From assembly GCF_001494635.1 (NCBI RefSeq), contig NZ_LOJF01000001.1, forward strand, positions 496,001-560,000: a DNA stretch of 64,000 bases, read 5' to 3'. Origin of the DNA: Tractidigestivibacter scatoligenes (GTDB taxonomy: Bacteria; Actinomycetota; Coriobacteriia; Coriobacteriales; Atopobiaceae). Shown here one piece after another: positions 58,056-64,000 of the stretch (positions within the stretch are counted from its first letter, which is position 1; every line of letters starts with the position of its first letter). A program made the translations under genes and the position numbers. Under the pieces are notes generated by a model. That model saw only the letters and a list, made by a program, of their open reading frames with translations. It was not told the origin of the DNA and made no database searches.

Positions 58056-58763
58056 ATGGTCGAGTCGTATGCCATAGACTCCATCGACCGCTCCGAGGTC
58101 CTACGCTACATGGGCTATACGGGGCAGAGTATGTCTTCGGAGCTAGAGGGACGCATCAACGCCAATATGGAGCGCTGCCTTTCCATCGGCGTACCGCGTG
58201 GCGTCTGGCGTATCTTCGACGTGGACGGGCGCGGCGCGAAGGAGGACGGCACGCCGTTCGTGCGGCTTGCCGGCACGTCATTGGAGCTTCTCGGCACCTC
58301 CATGCAAAAGCACATGGACGGTGCCGTTGCGGTTGGGGTAATGGCAGTAACCGTGGGCATGGGGGTCGAGCGCGAGCTGCGGCGCCTCTCGCTCACCGAC
58401 CGCGTGGCGCAGGTGGTCTTTGACGCCGCCGCCACGACGCTTGTCGAGCGCACGGCCGACGCCTGCGAGGCGTCCATCGTTGCGGCGGGCCACGAGCGCG
58501 GTCTCTTTGCCAACTTCCGCTTTAGCCCCGGCTACGGTGATATGCCCATGGCGACGCAGCCCGTTCTCCTGCAGGCCCTCGACGCGCAGCGCCAGCTGGG
58601 CATCACCCTTACCGACACCCTGCTCATGGTCCCAACCAAGAGCGTGACCGCCGTGGTGGGCCTCTTCGAGACCATCCAGCCATCCACGCACGCAAGCTGC
58701 GCGGGATGCCCCTGCTTTGACTTCTGCACCATTCGGCCAACAGGCCACACCTGCCGAGGATAG
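58056..58763 (+). CDS. Stand-alone methionine synthase activation (reactivation) domain protein
   Basis: 235 residues from ATG at 58056. It matches the C-terminal AdoMet-binding module of MetH: RFSPGYGDMPMATQPVLLQAL and the tail CAGCPCFDFCTIR, which resembles the corrinoid activation proteins of Thermotoga-like and clostridial genomes with extra Cys. It would reductively reactivate cob(II)alamin on the neighbouring MetH. The metF stop is 4 bp upstream and metH starts 18 bp downstream, so all three are one unit. Confidence 0.85.
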   Translation: MVESYAIDSIDRSEVLRYMGYTGQSMSSELEGRINANMERCLSIGVPRGVWRIFDVDGRGAKEDGTPFVRLAGTSLELLGTSMQKHMDGAVAVGVMAVTVGMGVERELRRLSLTDRVAQVVFDAAATTLVERTADACEASIVAAGHERGLFANFRFSPGYGDMPMATQPVLLQALDAQRQLGITLTDTLLMVPTKSVTAVVGLFETIQPSTHASCAGCPCFDFCTIRPTGHTCRG

Positions 58764-58781
58764 CGGCGAGAGGAGCTGATC

Positions 58782-61310
58782 ATGAGTGCCAAAAGTCCCG
58801 CACAGGGAGATTCGCGCTGGCCAAAGGATCGCCTTGTTCTCCGCTCGCGTCGTGTGCGCGACGAGCACCTCGCGGCCGTGCTGCGTGGCGAGGAGTTTCT
58901 GCTCTTCGATGGAGCCATGGGAACGCAGCTGCAGGCGCGCGGCCTTGCCGCCGGCGAGCTTCCGGAGCTGCTCTGCCTTACCAACCCCGCAGAGATCCGC
59001 GAGGTGCATGCCTCCTACGTCTCCGCGGGCGCGGAGGTCGTGACCACCAACACCTTTGGCGCCAACGCTGCCAAGCTGGGCGACGCGGCAAGCGTCGAGC
59101 ACGTCTTCTCGGCAGCTGTTGCCTGCGCGCGCGAGGCAGGCGCCCGCTACGTGGCGGCGGACCTTGGTCCCACGGGCCAGCTTCTCGAGCCCATGGGGCC
59201 GCTTCCCTTCGACGATGCGTACGACCTCTTTGCCGAGCAGGTCCGTGCCGCCGACGCCGCTGGTGCAGACCTCTTTGTGATTGAGACCATGACAGATCTT
59301 GCCGAGGCAAAGGCGGCGCTGCTCGCCGTGCGCGAGAACTCCGACCTTCCGGCATTTGTGACGATGACCTTTGGGGAGGACGGCCGCACCTTCCTAGGAA
59401 CCACGCCGGAGGCTGCTGCAGTTACGCTTTCCTCCCTTGGGGCAGATGCCGTGGGCATCAACTGTGGTCTTGGCCCTGCGGCGGTGGCGCCGCTGGTCAA
59501 GCGCATGCTTCCTTGGGCGTCATGTCCCGTGATGGCTCAGGCTAACGCTGGCCTCCCGCACGTGGTCGACGGTGTGACCACCTACGACGTGGGGCCTGAG
59601 GAGTATGCTGCCGCCGTCGCAGACATGCTGGATGCGGGCGTCACCGTGTTTGGCGGCTGCTGCGGCACCACACCCGAGCACATATCCCGCGAGCGCGAGC
59701 TCCTTACGGGCCGCATGCCTGCTGCGCGTCACGTGCACGACAGCTTTGCCGTCTCAAGCGCCCAAGCGATCTGCTCGCTTGACTACGGTCAGGTGGGTGT
59801 CATTGGCGAGCGCATTAATCCCACGGGCAAGCGCCTGATGAAGGAGGCATTGCGCTCGGGCGATCACGACTACGTGATGAACATGGCCATCGAACAGGGT
59901 CGCGCTGGTGCGCAGATACTCGACGTGAACGCCGGCCTTCCCGAGATAGACGAGCGCGCCGTGATGTGCCAGCTCGTCTCGGAGCTTCAAGGCGTGAGCA
60001 CGCTGCCCCTGCAGATTGACGCAGCAGACCCGGCGGTCATCGAGGCAGCCGTGCGCAGCTATCCCGGAAAGGCGCTGGTCAACTCCACCAACGGCAAGGC
60101 GCAGACCATGGCCGACGTGCTGCCTATCGTGAAGCACTATGGCTGCGCAGTGGTGGGTCTTACGCTCGACGAGGATGGCATCCCCGCTACGGCGGAGGGA
60201 CGTCTCGCGGTTGCTCGCAAGATTGTCCGCGAGTGCGAGCAGCTGGGCATCCCTCGTCACGACGTGGTCATCGACTGTCTCACCATGGCCGCCTCGACCG
60301 ACCAGACCCAGCCCAAGGCCATTCTCGACGCCATACGCCTGGTCAAACAGGAGCTGCCTGGCGTGCGTACCGTGCTTGGCGTGAGCAACGTCAGCTTTGG
60401 CCTGCCCTTCAGGCCGCTTGTGAACGGGACCTTCCTTGCTGCGGCCTTCTCCGCGGGCCTTGACCTGGCCATTATCAACCCCTGCCTCACCCGCATGATG
60501 GACGTGGTCGACTCCTGGCGCGTGCTTTCCGGCGAAGACGAGAGTGCCCAGTACTTTGTGGCCAACTACGCCGAGAGGAGCGACCGCTCCCCGGCGCAAG
60601 CATTGCCCGTTGAGAAGGCCGCCGCATCCTCAGCCGCCGCTTCTGCAGTGACCCCTGCGACGCCCGCCGAGCCCGCAGACCCCGCCGCACGCGCTCGCGA
60701 GCTTGTGCTTGCTGGTCGCAAGGGTCCCATGCCAGAGGTGGTCGCCCAGGTTATCGCCGAACACGACCCCATGTATGCCATCAACGAGGTTCTCATTCCC
60801 GCGCTTGACGTGGTGGGCGAGCGCTTCGAGAAGGGCGTCTTCTTCCTGCCGCAGCTCATGGCCTCTGCTGAGGCCGCCAAGGCAGGCTTCGAAACCATCA
60901 AGGCCGCCGTGGACGCCAGCGGGCAGGGCGACAACGTGCCCGAGAAGGGTTCTATCGTGGTGTGCACCGTCCACGGGGACATCCACGACATCGGCAAGAA
61001 CATCGTGCGCATGCTGCTTGAGAACTACGGCTACAACGTGATTGACCTCGGACGAGACGTGCCGCCTCAGGTGGTCGTGGACGCCGTGGTCAAAGACCAC
61101 GTGCTGCTCTGTGGCCTCTCTGCTCTTATGACGGCAACCGTGCCCGCCATGGCCGAGACCATCGAGCTTCTCCGCAAAGAGGCCCCCTGGTGCAAGGTCG
61201 TGGTTGGCGGAGCCGTGCTCAACCCCGAGTATGCAGAGATGGTCGGCGCCGACTTCTACGCGAAGGACGCCACGGAGACGGCCCGCATCGCTTCAGAGGT
61301 GCTGGGGTAG
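58782..61310 (+). CDS. metH: Cobalamin-dependent methionine synthase, lacking the activation domain
   Basis: 842 residues (the usual bifunctional MetH is about 1,200). Order: homocysteine domain with zinc Cys in GINCG and GGCCGTTPEH (about 40-320), pterin/methyl-THF domain with GVIGERINPTGK and DVNAGLPEIDE (about 340-600), an Ala/Pro linker, cap helices and the B12 domain VHGDIHDIGKNIV with axial His735. The fourth, activation domain is missing and is provided by the preceding gene. RBS AGAGGAGC. Confidence 0.94.
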   Translation: MSAKSPAQGDSRWPKDRLVLRSRRVRDEHLAAVLRGEEFLLFDGAMGTQLQARGLAAGELPELLCLTNPAEIREVHASYVSAGAEVVTTNTFGANAAKLGDAASVEHVFSAAVACAREAGARYVAADLGPTGQLLEPMGPLPFDDAYDLFAEQVRAADAAGADLFVIETMTDLAEAKAALLAVRENSDLPAFVTMTFGEDGRTFLGTTPEAAAVTLSSLGADAVGINCGLGPAAVAPLVKRMLPWASCPVMAQANAGLPHVVDGVTTYDVGPEEYAAAVADMLDAGVTVFGGCCGTTPEHISRERELLTGRMPAARHVHDSFAVSSAQAICSLDYGQVGVIGERINPTGKRLMKEALRSGDHDYVMNMAIEQGRAGAQILDVNAGLPEIDERAVMCQLVSELQGVSTLPLQIDAADPAVIEAAVRSYPGKALVNSTNGKAQTMADVLPIVKHYGCAVVGLTLDEDGIPATAEGRLAVARKIVRECEQLGIPRHDVVIDCLTMAASTDQTQPKAILDAIRLVKQELPGVRTVLGVSNVSFGLPFRPLVNGTFLAAAFSAGLDLAIINPCLTRMMDVVDSWRVLSGEDESAQYFVANYAERSDRSPAQALPVEKAAASSAAASAVTPATPAEPADPAARARELVLAGRKGPMPEVVAQVIAEHDPMYAINEVLIPALDVVGERFEKGVFFLPQLMASAEAAKAGFETIKAAVDASGQGDNVPEKGSIVVCTVHGDIHDIGKNIVRMLLENYGYNVIDLGRDVPPQVVVDAVVKDHVLLCGLSALMTATVPAMAETIELLRKEAPWCKVVVGGAVLNPEYAEMVGADFYAKDATETARIASEVLG

Positions 61311-61337
61311 GGCACCGACGCAGTCTCGGGGGCGTCC

Positions 61338-61406
61338 TTGATACACATTCGTCGTCCGAATGTGTATCAACCTGTACACGTCACACATTCGGTGCCGATT
61401 GTGTGC
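61338..61406. terminator. Two hairpins after metH sharing ACACATTCG
   Basis: TTGATACACATTCG (61338-61351) and CGAATGTGTATCAA (61357-61370) form a perfect 14-bp stem with a 5-nt loop. A second, imperfect stem, CACACATTCGG against CCGATTGTGTG, follows at 61382-61405. Both begin with ACACATTCG. They lie between convergent metH and glpK and probably end one or both transcripts; no clear T-tract follows. Confidence 0.55.
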
Positions 61407-61472
61407 GCGTGCGGTGATTTTCCAGGTTAAAGAGCGCGCCGAGAAGAACGTGACACGTGACAATGCGCGTTC

Positions 61473-62966
<1,494 letters not shown>

Positions 62967-62968
62967 GG

Positions 62969-63979
62969 CTATGCCTCCTGGCTGGCGGTGGCCTGTGGCG
63001 CGGGAGCTTGGGCAACGTGCTTCTCGACCCATGCCAGCACGTCGGCAAAGACCTGCTCGTGACCCGTCTCGTTCAAGATCTCGTGCCGCATGCGCGGGTA
63101 GATCTTCACCGTGACGTCTGTGGAACCGGCGCCGCGGGCAAGTGCCGCGGCCTTCTCGACGCCCTCTCCATTGTTGCCAACTGGGTCTTCGGCGCCGCCA
63201 ATGTAGAGCAGCGGCAGGTCGTGAGGAACGCTTGCGGCGCACGCTGGGGAGTTGACCTCGGAGGTGAGAACCGCGACCTCGTGGTAGGCACCCACGGAGA
63301 ACATGAAGCCGCAAGATGGGTCTGCAATGTAGTCATCAACGTTCTTGCGGTTGTACGAGAGCCAGTCCAGGTTGGTCCGGGCATTGGGAATGGCCTTCCC
63401 ATAGCCGCCGGCCCCCATGGAGTCAACGAAGGAGGAGTGGTACCCGGCACCCTTGAAGAACGACTCGAACCACGTAATTGCGAGTGCCGCCTTTGATGTT
63501 GCCGCAGGGAGAAAGCCGGTACCGCAGATGATGGCGCCAGCCAGCCCCTCTCCGTGGTGCGCGATGTAGGAACGCACCTCAAAGCTGCCCATGCTGTGGC
63601 CAAAGACAATGTATGGAGTGCCCGTTGCAATGCGTTGCTGCGTCATGCCGCGCAGGACGTCGATGTCCTCCACAAGCGCCTGTGCCCCGCTTCCCACGGG
63701 CAGCTCTCCCCAATGCTCGGGCGAGCAGGAGCGCCCGTGGCCAATCTGGTCATGGCCTACAACGAGAAAGCCATGGGAAGCCAGGAAGCGCGCGAAGGCG
63801 TCATAGCGGTCGATGTGCTCGGCCATGCCGTGCACAAGCTGCACCACGCCGTGGGGCGCGGGCCTCTCCGTTGACTGTGACGGTGCCATGCCAGCCGGCC
63901 ACCAGGCACATGCGCTGATGGTCGATGTGCCATCCGTCGAGGGGAACGTAAAGCGCTCAAGGGTGACCTCTGTGGACAT
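62969..63979 (-). CDS. Alpha/beta hydrolase, monoacylglycerol-lipase-like
   Basis: 336 residues from ATG at 63979. Nucleophile elbow GHSMGS with Ser129, oxyanion-type [11 protein letters not shown] near residue 50, [10 protein letters not shown], and the likely Asp (GGAEDPVG) and His (RMRHEILNE) of the triad. This pattern (HGxxEH...GHSMGG) is that of lysophospholipase/monoglyceride lipase. No signal peptide. Its coupling to glycerol kinase supports release of glycerol from monoacylglycerol, but substrate use is inferred. Confidence 0.82.
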   Translation of the reverse strand: MSTEVTLERFTFPSTDGTSTISACAWWPAGMAPSQSTERPAPHGVVQLVHGMAEHIDRYDAFARFLASHGFLVVGHDQIGHGRSCSPEHWGELPVGSGAQALVEDIDVLRGMTQQRIATGTPYIVFGHSMGSFEVRSYIAHHGEGLAGAIICGTGFLPAATSKAALAITWFESFFKGAGYHSSFVDSMGAGGYGKAIPNARTNLDWLSYNRKNVDDYIADPSCGFMFSVGAYHEVAVLTSEVNSPACAASVPHDLPLLYIGGAEDPVGNNGEGVEKAAALARGAGSTDVTVKIYPRMRHEILNETGHEQVFADVLAWVEKHVAQAPAPQATASQEA

Positions 63980-64000
63980 GCTGCCCCTTCCTTCGTCGTG

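Noticed and set aside
62969-63314. Upstream extension of glycerol kinase into the lipase gene
   Set aside because: It is Arg-rich, out of the lipase frame and without family likeness; the ATG at 62966 begins the typical ALDQGTT N-terminus.

Overview
The window is about 64 kb of high-GC, gene-dense DNA. It fits an anaerobic Actinomycetota of class Coriobacteriia, Olsenella/Atopobium-like. That is inferred from GC content, frequent GTG/TTG starts, an oxygen-independent lifestyle (class III ribonucleotide reductase NrdD/NrdG, a 2-hydroxyacyl-CoA dehydratase/activase system, bacterial ferritin) and a split purine end-pathway. No rRNA, tRNA, CRISPR array, transposase or phage gene was recognised. 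Most genes are housekeeping, with a few accessory islands.

Layout. 0-6.1 kb: the 3' end of a KdpD-type sensor kinase, a KdpE-type regulator, a P-type ATPase with the ion-site residues of the animal Na+/K+-ATPase branch, and two single-domain TrkA proteins; together a K+/Na+ homeostasis block. 6.2-8.9 kb: a truncated acetyltransferase, then the last two steps of IMP synthesis as two separate enzymes (PurO-type cyclohydrolase and stand-alone AICAR transformylase), with two related hairpin repeats between them. 9.1-13 kb: a MazEF module, an ABC exporter, nrdG, and a second toxin-antitoxin pair lying between nrdD and nrdG. 13-18 kb: repeat-rich spacer, nrdD, an aminotransferase and a nitroreductase. 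18-25.4 kb: a PreP-like M16 peptidase operon with 2-hydroxyacyl-CoA dehydratase and a dehydratase-activase fusion, then an EamA transporter. 25.6-33.2 kb: a secreted coiled-coil wall protein, a universal stress protein, and a coupled group of old-yellow-enzyme, small protein and Ski2-like helicase, followed by small regulators and a HAD protein. 33.8-40 kb: ferritin, a TetR regulator with a multispanning membrane protein, pyrE, free Met-R-sulfoxide reductase, asnS and a CorA transporter.

40-51 kb is a carbohydrate region: a lipoprotein GH3 enzyme with reversed domain order, a sucrose cluster (GH32 hydrolase, PTS EIIBCA, LacI regulator with visible operators), a class II aldolase, and a metallophosphoesterase directly followed by a sugar MFS transporter. 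51-55 kb: cysE-cysK, a Pth2-type peptidyl-tRNA hydrolase and a CDF transporter. 55-61 kb: a lone prepilin peptidase, a candidate structured RNA, a Cof-type phosphatase, and the methionine operon metF / MetH-activation protein / metH, in which MetH lacks its own activation domain. 61-64 kb: an alpha/beta hydrolase (monoacylglycerol-lipase-like) coupled to glycerol kinase.

Spacers carry at least four families of short palindromic repeats. The most interesting has a conserved loop (GGCGAG..CGCGAAGCG) closed by different but self-complementary stems. No clearly new defence or mobile system was found. The best second-look items are the P2C-type ATPase/TrkA block, the loop-conserved hairpins, the 19-bp tandem array, the nrdD-TA-nrdG arrangement and the candidate RNA near 56.0 kb.
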